From positions 291,818 through 355,817 of the forward strand of contig ML133488.1 in assembly GCA_003864495.1 (NCBI GenBank): 64,000 nucleotides of DNA, written 5' to 3'. The stretch comes from Nemopilema nomurai. Taxonomy: Eukaryota; Cnidaria; Scyphozoa; Rhizostomeae; Rhizostomatidae. This document shows, piece by piece, positions 23,503 to 37,000 of the stretch (positions are counted from its first letter, which is position 1; each line of letters opens with the position of its first letter). Position numbers and translations under genes: made by a program. The notes beneath the pieces were generated by a model, which did not search any database, was not told the origin of the DNA, and saw only the letters and a list, made by a program, of their open reading frames with translations.

Positions 23503-25685
23503 CTCCTTGTTGTGCGCCCGCGATATATTGGCCGCGCACACAAACTTCCCATCCGCGCACTTCTGATCTAGGCCGCGTAAAATTCCTCAGGTTTAACAAT
23601 AGCCACAGAAGTGCGCTTTCTTAGTTTCTCCGTTCTGCGGACGCGCACCAAATTTCTGGATGTGTGTAATTTCAAGCGCTCATTTCATATTATCAAGAAG
23701 AGCTTGCCCGTGCAAGAAACAAAGTTTCCAGTCTGGCTAGGACTGAAATTTCACACCAAGAGCAAAATAATTCTCTGTTGCAAAGCAGTTCAATATAGAT
23801 TATATCTATTGTATAGTGAACATTTTTGATCTTGCTAATGCGCGTGAGCATTTGTTCAAACGGTATAATCACAGCTCGAATCAATGATGGCGGAGAGATC
23901 TGAGAAGAAAGAAAATTATGGTGATCCCTTTCCTTCTGCCAGTGAAGTCGAGTCTCAGAACGCTGATGCTAAGTTGCAACGGTTGGAGGAAATTTATCAA
24001 AATTGTTTGTTTTTTGTTTCTTTGTTTCAATTGAGCGGACTTTACTTTTTGTTCAAAACTCTTTTCATTTTATAACACTGAAACACTTAGCTAAGCGGAT
24101 ACTGTGAAGACCTGTGCAGCAAAAATATGTCAAGAAGTTCTACATAATTACATAGTAATACGAATACATTTTTAACTAAAAAGGTGAACAAAGTTACAAA
24201 TAAGGGCTTTACAGAGCGGCGAAGAACGAGAAGTTTAGTCTTAAAGACATACAAGCATACATTCATGCGTAATTTCATTTGCAAGCAGGTAGGATACTGC
24301 CAGCTTGCAGATGATGTGTACCTGTTATGTACACTACAATTAGAAATATTTAGTAAGAAGAGTTTACAGTCACTGATAAGTAAAATTTCTTTAAAACTTA
24401 GGTGTGTTGTTGCTTTAATGAAATAAGATTTGTTAATATGAGTCCTTAGTTTCTTTAGGCGTTCTTTTAAACTTTCAAAAGTTTTCAGTTTTGAAAGTGG
24501 GCTATTTCAAATAATTGGTCCCCTAAAAGCGCGGATCTAAACCGGTTGCACAGGTTTAGAAAAACCGGTCAAATTATCAGAGCTATCAGAGTTTCTCTGC
24601 GAATTTTGAATTGGTATCTAGAATTTTAATTCCAACCATATCTTTCTTTTCCCTTGACTGACTAATGACTGGAATTCCTATGTTTAAACACTGAATGAAA
24701 GCAGGGCGTTAAATGATGCACAACTAGTGGTAGAAAGAATCACTTCAATTCGTGTGGACAGCACTCTCTATTCGCAGATATTGCAACAGACTTTCCAGTT
24801 TCCTGTTCAATTTGTCTTTTATTCCAATGTATCAGAAGAATTCAAAATCGCGAAAATCAGTCGCCACTTCAAGTGGCAGTTTGCAGTATGCAACGTTCAA
24901 ATTGTGAACGCACTGTAATGATGCAGAGTAGAGATAGTTCGCAACTGAAACAGAATGAAATATAGAGGAGAATGAAAATCTGAAGTCATGTGTTGAGGGA
25001 TTTGACATCATTTTTCGAAATAATTCACGGAAATTAGAATTGAATTTGAAAGAGGAGAGTCAGAGGCGTGCTAAATGGAGTAATGTACCGCTCGACCAGG
25101 AAGCAAGCAAGGTTATTGCGAAAGTATATTTTTTCGATAGCTTGAACATAGAAACCAAAGTATAAGAGGGAACGGGGAAAGCACCAGGAAACCGGTCAAA
25201 CATTTAGCTGAATCCGCGCCTGGCAAATAGCAGTGTTAAATAATGACATTGCTCTGTAACTGACGCAAATAGATACCCTTCATATGGTGCTCTTTGATAG
25301 GTGGTAGATTGAAGGACTTCCAGGAAGTCTTTTGATTTTTGCGTGAAGACAAGAAAATACATGTTTTCAAGTTGTCGATAACAGGAACAAAGCACTGATC
25401 TCTATAAAAGATCAGTGGAGCAAAGTTGCAAGAATTTTGTCACCCTTATACCAAAGAAAGGAAGTGCGCAATAGGTTTACGCAACTGTTTTGTCAACTCT
25501 TTCCTGGAAAGGAGCTAAGGTGGTTTATTTGAAGCATGCATAAAATGGGCTTAGTCATCGGGACCACAAACGATGAAAAGTGGGAAGAGGACGGTCATTG
25601 GAGCAAACGAAAGCTGCAGTGATTTTAGACCTAAATTTTAGGCGGGAAAAGGCTTCAGTTTGGTGATTATCAAGAAAGCCAAGTC
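23503..25685. other. 2.2-kb spacer before the complete oxidase gene
   Basis: No confident gene. A short open frame at 23,884 starts MMAERSEKKENYGDPF and continues as a charged, helix-like segment (AKLQRLEEIYQN) before running into T-rich sequence and a stop. Two further fragments read coherently: 24,727-24,915, and an ATG-less frame at about 24,957-25,162 that contains RKLELNLKEESQRRAKW and ends LNIETKV before a stop. They could be decayed exons of one inserted coiled-coil-type gene or transposon protein. I do not recognise the family. Confidence 0.3.
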
Positions 25686-28654
25686 ATGAACTACGAGCCG
25701 ATTTGTGTCAAGGATTTCGAAGAATTTGCTCGCAAAACTTTGCCAAAAAATGCATTTGACTATTACTCGTCGGGAGCAGATGATCAACAAACATTGGCCG
25801 ACAACAAAACAGCTTTTCAACGGTAACTAATGCCTTCTTACTCCTACATTTTTGTCTAGGTAAAGACAGATCTGGCACCACTGATTCTGAAGTAGGCATA
25901 GAAATACAGTCATTTCGTTTACAAGAAGTTAAGCCTCACAAAGAATGTTTAGTTGCCTACCGACTTAACATTGCAACGGCCACCCTTGTGTTTTTTAACA
26001 GCATGAAAAACCCTAGATCAAACTTGCAAACTGAGTGAAACAGGGGCACCTACATTGCAATTCTCAAACCACTGAATTTCATATTATCTGTTGCAAATAG
26101 AGAGTATCTGATGGTGCTGCTGTTAGCCCGTTGGGCATTTCAGTTTCCTTATCCGATCCTACCATGCAAATGGTCGCAGCGCCATCGGTATAGGCAATCA
26201 GGATTTCCGATTGTTTTCCAATAGATTGCGGCTGCGCCCAAGCATTTTGAGAGATGTCAGCACAATCGACATGTCCACGACCATTCTTGGTGAAATCATA
26301 GATTTCCCAATATGCATTGCACCAACTGCTATGCAAAAAATGGCACACCCAGATGGAGAGATAGCAACCGCTAAAGGTATGAAAGAAATAGATATACTGT
26401 AAATCGACTACTTTTATTTTGAGAAGATCAAATCTTAGAAACTTTGTTCAGCCTATTTTGAACATCAGCAGCACTTTCTATGCCAAAAATTACTATTCAT
26501 GGTTAGTTTTAAACTTGTTGACATTCTGAAAATTTTGAAACTTCAAACTTTTGCTCCAATGAGAAGGGCCACTGCAAACATTAGTATTGCTTTATATAGA
26601 AGATTTAAGGTGCTAAGGAGGCGAAGAAGTGGAATGTAATCAAAGTTTAGGATGTTTATCCAACTTATAAGTCAATTTACTCTAAAAATAGAACAGCTGG
26701 ATTTTAAAAAAATGGCAAAACTATTGGTGATGCATATTTAAGTTATTGCTATCTTTCCATCGTAGCTGCACAAGAATTTTCAACTTGCATGATACTGAGC
26801 TCATTTTCCACAACATCATTCGAAGACATCAACAGAGCCATTCCCCATGGCCTGAGATGGTTTCAATTGTATGTCTATAAGGACAAGAACATCGTTCTCG
26901 ACCTCGTGCGACGAGCAGAAAAGAATGGGTACAAGGCCATAGTTGTGACTGTGGACACGCCAATACTAGGCCAACGACTAGCTGACGTCAGAAATAAGTT
27001 TGCTCTGCCGTCCCACTTCTCCCTTGCCCATTACAAGCAGGACGCAAAACATTCAGATGGAGTGAAGAGCGACAAAGACTCTGGCCTGGCAGCATATGTG
27101 AAGAATTTGATTGATCCTTCGTTAAACTGGCAGCACATCGAGTGGCTTAAAACACAGACATCGTTGCCTATCTTAGTCAAGGGAGTCCTAACAAAAGAGG
27201 CGGCAATAGAGGCACTTGGCCACAATGTTGACGGCATCATTGTATCGAATCACGGAGCACGTCAGCTTGATGGAGTTACATCAACAGTAAGAACACATTT
27301 TGCTGAAGATTATTTCTAATGGCATATATTTGCCCTTTCATTTGTTGATTCTTCAAGAACGTATACTTACTAAGCAAATATTGATTTTATTTGATGCAGA
27401 TTGAAGCCTTGCCAGAAGTAATCGATGCGGTGGGGGGCAAAGTTGAAGTCTACTTAGATGGCGGAATTCGTCATGGCTCTGATGCCTTCAAAGCATTGGC
27501 ACTTGGTGCCAAAGCAGTGTTTATTGGAAGACCCGTCTTGTGGGGCCTTGCGTATGGAGTAAGTCTCCACCAGTCTCTTAGAGCTCGAAACTTTTAGAGC
27601 TCGAAAGGAATTGGCTGAAATCAATTTTTTTATATTAATTTCTAAGTTTGCTAACAAAACTTTTTGTTGGTCCGTGCATGATCATGCTGCTATCTATGTC
27701 CCAAGTCATGTAGAACTTCTTGATAGATCGGAAGATTAAAGGATCGAAAGTTTGGTGCAAAGTACAGCTTTTAGATTCTAGGAAAATGTAATTTTTGCTT
27801 TCTCTCTGTTTCTATGGCTTTGCATTTATTCGATGTCATGTTACATCCAGGGAGAAAATGGTGTCAACATGGTTTTGGACATCTTGAAAAAGGATTTTGC
27901 AAGATGCATGCAACTGACAGGTATGCTTCTAGAGGGTCATTGTGACAGACTGTTTGAAAATTCTTTGTTACAAATTGTTTGATTTATTTTCTAATGTCAA
28001 AAACTTGAACAAAGACAATGGAACCAATGCTTACTGTTGTGATGGGAATCGGGCATAAATTTGAAGGAAACAAGGTTTGAAATAAACCGTTTAACAGCCC
28101 CTTGGCCTGTTTAAAGGGTAATTGGACAGGGCACAAGAAACTAGGGACGGAAAGGTCAACTAAGCGTAAAGTTTCTTACAACAGTTGTTTGCATCTCGTA
28201 TGCCAAAACTTCGTGGCGGTTTTACTGGGGGCCACGGGCGCAATGGACCAAGACCCTAGCCTTTTGGTGACCAGGAAGGGGCCCCGCACTTAAGAAAAAT
28301 TGACAAGGCACCACCTTGAGGCATAACGATTTCAGCGGAAAAGAGCTTGAAGAATAATTACACCAACAAAAAATGTCCAAACAAGGGACCCGCAGATGAT
28401 TTCGGCCCCAGGCCATGCAGTCTCTAAAACCGAAAGCTAAAAGGAATGTTGAGAAGGCTGCTCTTATGAAGAGAGTAGCAAAGACTCACTAAAATGTATG
28501 ATAACGCCGACCTTCTTCTATAGAATTGCATTTGTAGAATACAAGCTTATCTTGCTTTCAAGTGTGTATTCATTCTATTTCAGGTTGTAGAAGCATCAAA
28601 GAAATAAAAAAGTCGATGGTTGCCCACAAAAGTTGTTACTATTGCAGACTTTGA
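25686..28654 (+). CDS. HAO1-like: 2-Hydroxyacid oxidase (glycolate oxidase-like), complete
   Basis: Six exons: 25686-25822, 26225-26376, 26766-27286, 27400-27558, 27851-27920 and 28584-28654. All have GT-AG introns, and phases sum to 370 codons (369 residues), the same length as vertebrate HAO1 (370). Enzymes of this family oxidise glycolate and other short 2-hydroxyacids to 2-oxoacids in the peroxisome, making hydrogen peroxide with FMN as cofactor. All catalytic positions are visible: Tyr26, Tyr132, Asp160, Lys235, His259 and Arg262, plus the phosphate-binding region (YLDGGI and FIGRP). The protein ends in CRL, which fits the PTS1 consensus (S/A/C)(K/R/H)(L/M). The 3' half of exon 3 and exon 4 are almost identical to the minus-strand paralogue, whereas exons 1-2 and the start of exon 3 are not. 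HAO1 versus HAO2 orthology cannot be settled here. Confidence 0.93.
26900..27564 (+). repeat. Inverted repeat, right arm (oxidase exons 3-4)
   Basis: Partner of 18,496-19,160, with equal length and no net indel. Both exon-3 differences are synonymous (GGA/GGC and TCA/TCG); the exon-4 difference changes Val to Ala in SD(V/A)F. The mosaic with diverged flanks fits a gene-conversion tract better than an ancient duplication. Confidence 0.9.
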
Positions 28655-29043
28655 ACTACATATCATTGATTATAATTCAATCTTTCACATTCTTTGGAAA
28701 TTCAATCATAAAAATTTGTGGATTATGCATTTTTAACAGTATTGGGTTTCGCAATTCTGAATTTTGTAGGCCATCCTTCTTTGTACAATTATTTTCCCAT
28801 GAAACAGTATGCAGCAGATTTTTGCTTGCAGCAAACTTATGATATGTCATTTTTACGCTTTCGTATTCTGTAGAGCATTTCACACTTTCATGCTATTCTG
28901 TTCTTTTCTGCTAAGGTAAACTTTTGTACGACGAAAGATGTTTTACCTATTTTATGGGTTTCAAAGGCAGCTTTCCTTCACATATATTTGGCTAGTTGTG
29001 AACTAGATAGGGTAACGAGCTAAGAGTAAATGAGCTTTCTAAC

Positions 29044-29263
29044 TTAGCAAGTTTTAACATAATTGAATTGTTTCGAGTAAAATGACACATCGCAAACTGA
29101 TGGGCTAAGTTTCTCGTTGACTCCACTGATCTTTAGAAAGACTGGATCGAGCAACTCGACTTTGTCTTGGAAGTCAATGACGGCGGCCGTCTTGGTTCGA
29201 CCACTTTGTTGTGAGTACACAGTACGAAGCGTGTTGGGAAACGGAGCAAGCAAGTCTGGAATA
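29044..29263 (-). CDS. Probable terminal exon of an unrecognised gene
   Basis: On the minus strand, a pyrimidine-rich acceptor ending CCTTAG precedes an open frame of 72 residues that ends in TAA at 29,044. The translation has a globular, coding-like composition: it opens with PDLLAPFPNTLRTVY, continues through GRTKTAAVIDFQDKVELLDP, and ends with FYSKQFNYVKTC. The codon usage resembles the real exons nearby. The antisense frame is also open but has a poor composition. Upstream exons would lie between 29.3 and 31 kb on the minus strand; I could not identify them, and a minisatellite and a transposon-like element occupy that space. No family recognised. It may equally be an orphan exon or pseudogene fragment. 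Confidence 0.35.
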
Positions 29264-29526
29264 CTAAGGACAATTAAAAACAAATTTTATGTTTTACATT
29301 TAAGTAGAATATCATCTAAGTCACCCAAATAGTTAGGCTGCAAGTTTCGTAACTTATTTGGCTTTGCGATTTTATTTCGGTGATGAAAAATATTTGGCCT
29401 AGAAATTAAAGCAATTTGGCAAAATAGATACACTATGGCGTATTGACATATATTATGCTAACGTTTACAGTCTCGAGTATCGTAATAGTCGAGCATCAAC
29501 TGGACTCTACCCTATTGAGTTTTCAA

Positions 29527-30076
29527 GAGGGGCAAAGAAACTAGTGTTTACAAGGACATATAGATTTAGAATTGGACATATAGATATAACTAGGGCAACG
29601 AAGTTTTATGTATATCTACGAGTGAAAAGTCCTTGGATTCTGTCTTTGAGGGGAGTATCAAAATAGATAGGCACGTTAGTTGATCGCAAGAGAGGCAAAA
29701 AGACTAATGCTTATAGGGACATATAGATATAGACTTGGTCATATAGATATTACAAGGGCAACGAAGTTTTATGTATATCTACGAGTGAAAAGTCCTTGGG
29801 TCCTGTCTTTGAGGGGAGTATCAAAATAGATAGGCACGTTAGTTGACCACAAGAGGGGCAAAAAGACTAATACTTACAGGGAAATATAGATATAGACTTG
29901 GACATATAGATATTACAAGGGCAACGAAGTTTTATGTATATCTACGAGTGAAAAGTCCTTGGGTTCTGTCTTTGAGGGGAGTATCAAAATAGATAGGCAC
30001 GCTAGTTGACCACAAGAGGGGCAAAAAGACTAATGCTTACAGGGACATATAGATATAGACTTGGTCATAGAGATAT
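29527..30076. repeat. 163-bp minisatellite, about 3.4 copies
   Basis: Units start at 29,527, 29,690, 29,853 and 30,016 (exact 163-bp period). The first unit is more diverged, and units 2-4 are nearly identical. Each unit contains the landmarks GAGGGGCAAAAAGACTAA, a doubled ACATATAGATAT and GGGCAACGAAGTTTTATG. Confidence 0.9.
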
Positions 30077-30097
30077 TAGGAAGCTCTCATTTTAAAG

Positions 30098-30703
30098 GCT
30101 GGTTACAGGGGCGGAAGAATTTTTGGAGGGGTATTTTTAGCCTTGTCGTCTTGGGTTATCAAACTTTCTGCTTACTCATGATGAAGTATCAAATATTTCG
30201 AATACATTTTCAACCTTAAATACAATATATATGTTAACAGAAAATGTTGAATTTTTCTGATATTGCAGCAAGTTAAAAAGTCTTCATGCAGAAAGTTCTT
30301 TGAAATAATTAGTAAATATTATCTGTTTCCAGTTTCCTTTCTTTTACATCCAGGTTGCGTTTCTTGGCACTTTTAAGCTCTTTATCCAAATCCAACAGCA
30401 AAGATTAAATAATGCCCAAAGCATAAATTAGCTCTAGACAGCTGCTATTGTATTTGAGAACCTGCTTGCATCGATTGATATTATCTATGATGAGACTGAC
30501 ACATTTCACTGGATTACATTTCAACTGACTCAAGATTCTGATATAACAAGAAACAAAACTATGGATGCATCACACGAGGAAGAATGGGGGTATGAAATTT
30601 TTTCATGCTTTTGAAATGAGGTTTCAATTAATATTGATTTTAGAAGATGGGGTAAGGAAACTTTTCAATTTGTCTCCGAAATTCGTCCACCCCTGTACCC
30701 AGC
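30098..30703. mobile_element. 606-bp MITE-like element with terminal inverted repeats
   Basis: The left end starts GCTGGTTACAGGGGCGGA, and the right end read inversely starts GCTGGGTACAGGGGTGGA. The inverted repeats are about 27 bp with roughly four mismatches. The interior is AT-rich without a transposase. No target-site duplication was found, so the superfamily is unassigned. It sits directly next to the minisatellite and upstream of TIMM50. Confidence 0.55.
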
Positions 30704-31016
30704 ATTAGAAATGACAGCTCCCTTATCAAGATAGAATAATAGAACCATCAGTTCTGCCTTTTGACTTGTATTTCCTCATCTACCTACTTTCGCTGCCACA
30801 ACTGGCATTCTCCTCTTTATCTTCGTCTTTCTCCGTTTATTACAAACAAATGCACAGCACTGCGTCAATTTTTCGAATCGCACCGCAACAGAGTTAGAGA
30901 TGGTATCACCAACATGGCGTCAAACTGAATCAACTTCAAATTTTGGCGCTTAAAAACAATCGGTTGCTCGATCCAGTCTACTTCCAGTTCGGGGAAAATT
31001 CTCGATTCCAACCAGA

Positions 31017-34000
31017 ATGTGGCAACGAGGCACACTTCGTGCTCAAATCAAAATGGCTGCTCGACAGTGCTTGAAAACATTTATACGGCCAGTTGTAAAT
31101 CAGCAAATATGTAAATGCGGCGTTTATGAATTCTCAACTCTTGGGAAAGAAAGAGAAACGTTCACGGATATACCAAGCAAATGGACCAAGGTTGCTCGTT
31201 ATTATGAGAAGCCAAAAGAAAAAAAGGGGTCAGCTGGTGCCTGGGCTTTCCTTGCTGGTGCAACATCTGGTATTTTAATTGGAGCTGTAGCTTATCTAGG
31301 TAAGTGAAATATTGACTAGTCAAGTGACAGAATTTTCAAAAATCTAAGCAAATATGCAAGGTCAAAATGTGATTGGGCCCGGTGATGGATTCATGAGAAA
31401 AACATTTTTCAGGGTAGAAAGTGTGCTATCTCCAGATCAGGATATGCGAATCCTATCTCCTGCTGAATCGACCTATAAAACTACTAAACTGAAGCAAACC
31501 TTGTACTTTTATAAATTAGTTGACAGAAAATAATGAGAATTTTGTTGAATAATGATACACCCAATTTGAACTCACTAGATGGTTGAAAATCGTTGTATAT
31601 ATCCCACCAGGGCGGATCCAGCAATTATTCTGAGGGGTTGCACATATAGAAAGGTTCGCAACCAAGGGCTAGCTAAAGTCTGCTGAAGCAGTACACAGAG
31701 TTCTTTCTTTCCTGGACTCGTTGTAAATTTTCCAACATCTAAAATACATTTCACATAATCTTTTATGCTACTACCAATTAACCCACTATCGATGTTAAAC
31801 TTCAGTCTTAATACACGCTTTTTTAAAAGGAACCTTGTGTGTTGTGTGTAGTGATTTTGGATCATTTTCAGTTGTCATATTCAATGACCTCTTAAATCAA
31901 CAAAAAGTTCCAAGAAAACGTATCTTGTAAGTTTGCGCTACACCAATGCGGAGTTTTCCATAGCTTTGTCTAAAATTTTAGCTACTTAGTTCCCCTGTTT
32001 AAAATGATATCATAATTCAACTCCCCCTGGTCAATGTCAACTTCTCCTGATCAATGTCAACTTCCCTTGTCAAATTCCACAATACATTTGACAGTAGGTG
32101 ATATGGAACAAACTCCCCCTGGTTAAGTCAGCATTCTTTGAAATTTCAAATTTTTGAAATCCATGGGTGAAATCCTTGAGAACCCCTTGATCTTGCACAG
32201 TCATTGGCTAAGTTCACTTTCACGGGTGCAGATTCTGGTATAATTTACAGGCCATGGGTTCCTGCAATGGCTGGGTAATAGACGAGACAATGGTTTCTGA
32301 GTCTGTAGAATGCTGTATAGTGAAGCCAGGGGGAGTTTGATAATACCTCAATACAGGAAACAAAAGAGAGTAGCGCTGAAGATTTGTGAGACGGGGCACA
32401 GAAGCAGAGGCTCAAATTTCAGGTTGTTGTCCGTAGAACTCAGATTTAAAGCAACTGTGCCTTCATTTGCTAAAAAGATATGCCTGCAAAATCTGAGGGG
32501 TGCTTTGCCCCCTTGCACCCCACTGAATCCGCTCCTGCCATTATCACTGAATCATTGGAAATCAGGCACAAAGCTCATCTGCTCAGGGTTGTCAAATGTG
32601 AAAGATGTATATGTATAAGAATAATACTGAATTTTATGCGTTTTGTGTGAAATATATATGATCTCTTCTGAGACATCATTGCTCTGAAAATGAGTCTTAT
32701 TGGAAATTGGAATTTACAATATGAAGTTTACATGAATATTAATTTTTCTAATTTCTTTGATAAACTGAGATTAAAGAGCCCTTTTTGTCATTGTTTTTCA
32801 AAACTAAATTTCACCTGTGTAGTGAGTCTCAAGTGTATCCAAAATATGCAAAAACTGTTTTTATAATCCATTATCATCCATCCCTTGTTCTCGAAGCTGT
32901 TGTCTTTTAGCCCCAATTTCTGAGCCCCAAACAAATTAAGTTTAATTGTCCTGTTTTGTTATGACGGCCTGTAAGTATGATGCCCAGAAACCTGTGAGCA
33001 CTATAAACAGGAATGTTCTCTAATTCCTGAAGTGGAAATGGATCATTTTACCCAGACTGAAAATTTTGCGCTCTGTGGTCAATTCCTTGTGAATATCCAG
33101 TTGAGACTTGGAATTGGCAACTTAATTTATAAGAACATTAAAAAGGCAAAGAGCTCTTTGAAAATTTTGTTAAAGAATTCTGCCCATGATTTCATACAGA
33201 CCGTTCCTTATCTGCAGATTTAAATTCCGATGTTCCTGTGTTCCCTACACAAAAATTTGTTTGGTGTGCAATGCCTTAGGAGTTGGAACTTTTTAAAGGG
33301 GGTCACAGCAATAATTGGTGGATTTCTGTGTAATTGGGGCCTGATAAAGAGGGTTTTTCATAACAGGGTAATGTTGCTCAATTAGAGCCCCAGAGTCTTT
33401 GTCATGCCAGAGTCTTTTTAATAAATGTGAACTACAACATTTTTTCAATGAAATATGTGTGAATCAGGTGATGCCTGTTAAGGAAACAAAATGCTCTCAG
33501 TCAATTTCAACATCATTGAGATGTCCAATCTGAACCAACAGTAGCCCTTTCTTCCTGTCCTCACAGTCTATCACTCTGATTGATTTTGTTAAATTTTAGC
33601 CATGGAAATGCATCTTTAGCCACCTTAGAAGGCTCAATTTAAAAATTGGGGCCTCCAGGCTCACTAAATATTCTTAGCTCTGCCTGGTTCAATTTCACGA
33701 ACCCCATCTTTGAAAATAGATTTACCTTTAGTTATTTCAGACTTTATAGTTCTGGTTTTATGACATTTGAAATAATTTTAACTAAACATGAATAGAGGCC
33801 CTTTTAACAGGAGTTTAAGTCAGAAATTATTGTAAAAATCATACTCTTGTTACATAATATTTCTTAAAATTCTTGGCACCCTGTTATCAGCAATGCACAC
33901 ACACCCTCTAAATTTATCTCTGGATCTGCCCCTGCTTGACAAATAGAACTTAGTAGAACACAAGTAGAACTAAACTTAAGACTTATTTCAAGTGAAATAT

Positions 34001-37000
34001 TAATAGTTGACAAGTACAAGAGTTGAGCTTCTCTATAAAAAATCGGTTATCCTACTTACTTGCCAAAAGTTATCCATTGGCATTTCTGAAAACTGAGCTT
34101 ATCCATCACTGGTATTAAAATCTGTAATTCTGTAAACACATTTAAGTTTTGAGAGAAGAGCAGTAATTTTGGAACAAAAGTCTAAAGGCCCTAAATTATC
34201 ATCAACTCCAAAGGCGTCCTCATTAGAATCAATGAGGAAAGTGTCTTGTTTTTATCAATATTTCATGATGTTATTTTCTTTCTTTTTCTTTTACGTTTAC
34301 TGACTACTTACTAAGCTTCTACTATAAAACATAAATTCCTTATGTTTGTAGTGGCTAAGATCTTTGATATTCATTTTGTTATATTGAAACGTACAGGAGT
34401 CATCTATTTTTAACATGTTTAGTTGGTTCTTAACAACATACTTTTCAACAAACTATACACAATAGTTTTTAAAATGCCATTCTTAGGAAAGCCAATTGAA
34501 AAAGCTAATTTTTTGAAAAATTGTTTAAAGGCTGAAAATTAGTTTTTAGGACAGAGTTTCATTGCTTCAAAATGCATATAAAAGCAAGGCTTTGAATATT
34601 AAGTATTCTGTTCACAAATTTTCCTTTTATGTTGTTATGTTATGGAACACAAGTTAAACGTTTGTTTTATTTTATAGGAGCACCTGATGCTACAGATCCT
34701 GTAAGTTTTTAATTTATTCGATATTCAGAAATTTTTTCTAAAAGTTTTCTAATGCTTAACATCCAAGCATGACCTTATGGCCTTTTGGTAACCAACATCT
34801 CATTTGGTTGTGTTTATTTCATTTCTAGATATTTCTTTACATTTCATCATTATTTTCTTTTGTTACCAAGCCAAGAGCTGTTTAAAGTATTCATTTGGCT
34901 TTGAAGCATTTAATTTGATTGAATCTTAAAGAAGTATATAAGTTCTAGACTGGTTTTATTTGCTTTATTGATATATGCTATTATCAATAGATGCAATTTC
35001 AGCAGAAAGTACATTAAAAAGCCTAGTTATACATAATTTGTTCAGTCTAGTTTTGTATCTGACCTTCCATCTTTTGTGCAACTCATCTAGTATAACAATA
35101 GATTACATATATGTTTGGAAATATGTTTCACTCTAATTACAGTCGTGTATGCTCTCTAAGGTGCATCATTTTGAATTGCTTTCTTCCCTAGGATGCTGAA
35201 CTTTATAAAAATGGTATGCATTTATTATGGATACATACATTGCATATGTTAAAGCAAAAAAGTTTGATATGTATCATTTCTTGGTCAGGGTCAAAAGGAC
35301 TATAATTGTTTTTTTTGGTGCTACAAGTGTAGGAACAGAGGTTGTGTGTATGTTGGTTCGAACACTTGCTGTAGGTTTGACTTTCAAATGTCAATGCTGT
35401 CTCATTTTCTTATTTTATGAGCAGAGAATTCAGAGTCAGAGGAGTGTCAGAAAAGATGCTTGTTGATTTTCACTGAGTTTATCATAGCTCAACTGATTAA
35501 ACTGAACTACATGGTTAAACACAAATAATAATAGAAAGGAAATAAAAATGAATGTGATGCATTGAATTCTTCAGTTTAATTTTTACCTCAATTAAGAGAT
35601 GGAACCCTTGTTTATGCCCCTTCTGATGCATCAACATAAGTTAGATGCTGCCCTTATGGGTCAGACCATATAATCCACTAAAGCTCTTATAAATTTGTTT
35701 ATTTTAGAGCCTTTACCACTTGCATACATCTATAGATTCAGAGATAAGCTACACGAAGTTACAGAGGTTTGTTTGCATTTTGCAAAGCTTACATACTTTT
35801 TAGTAAATCTGAGATTTATGTCATTGAAATTTTCTAGTTGTTGAAAGAAGCTCTCCCCCATGCCTGAAGCATGATATCCTTCTATTTATACCAATGGTTT
35901 TGTTTGAAAAATAATGTTTCAGTGCACACAGTTTCAATTTAGTATTTCTTTTGTTCTGACTCTTTTCCTTAGACTTTTGCTGAACCATCGTCTCAAAGCC
36001 TTTTACCAGACCCACTACCAGAGCCATACATACAACCCCCATATACCTTAGTTCTTGAAATGACTGATGTGTTGGTTCATCCCGAATATGATGTAAGTTT
36101 CAAGTCACCTTTAGCTTATAAGATGGTTGTGCATTAAAGTGATTCTGAAGAATTTTGGAGAATGTGAATAGGGATCAGCAGCAAGAGTTATTGTGAATTT
36201 GCTCTTTGTTCTTTTTCCTTAACATGGTAAATGTTATTCTTAATATCTGAATCAAGTGCTATTATGTAGCTTTGGAGTTATGGTTTCATGTGTCATAAAT
36301 TGCAGATGAAATGTTAAAATTGTTAATGTTTATGACACAAACATTTTCAAGTAAGTACTAATTATAGTACATACTTCTGTTGAACAATGTAATGATGGTC
36401 ACAACTTTGCTTCAATTTGCAGCGAAACAGTGGATGGAGGTTTCGGAAAAGGCCTGGCATAAATAAATTTCTCTCATCATTATCTGCCCCTTACTTTGAG
36501 ATTGTAATATATACACATGAAAATGGATTTGTAAGTTGTTATACTAATTTTCTTTTGTAAATTTTATTAACATCAATTTTTAAACAGTCTCATTAGCAGT
36601 CTGTATATTAGCCATTGGGACCTGTAGCATGCCATATATTAAGCTTATCAGTGGAACCTATTTCTGTCTTGTATTATAAGTCTAGCAATGCAATCTGTAT
36701 GCTTATTTGTGTATCATCAGCATTTGCCCTGCACTTTATATGAACCCTACCCAATCTGAATCCATTCTAGAGTGCATCACCAGTGATTGACGGCCTAGAC
36801 TCAGAAGGCTACATCATGTATCGACTTTTTCGTGATGCAACGAAGTATGATAAGGGCACTCATCTTAAGGTAATATATTTTCTGATTATATTTAGTCCCA
36901 GGCTCTTATGTAAAACTTTCTCATATGTTTTCCTTGATCCTAAGTGAAACTGAATCGATAATATGATGCTTTGGAAAATCATATAGTACAGAAAAATGCA

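Noticed and set aside
31575..31865. 96-codon minus-strand frame in TIMM50 intron 1
   Set aside because: Overlaps a hAT-like repeat end and has no coding signature.
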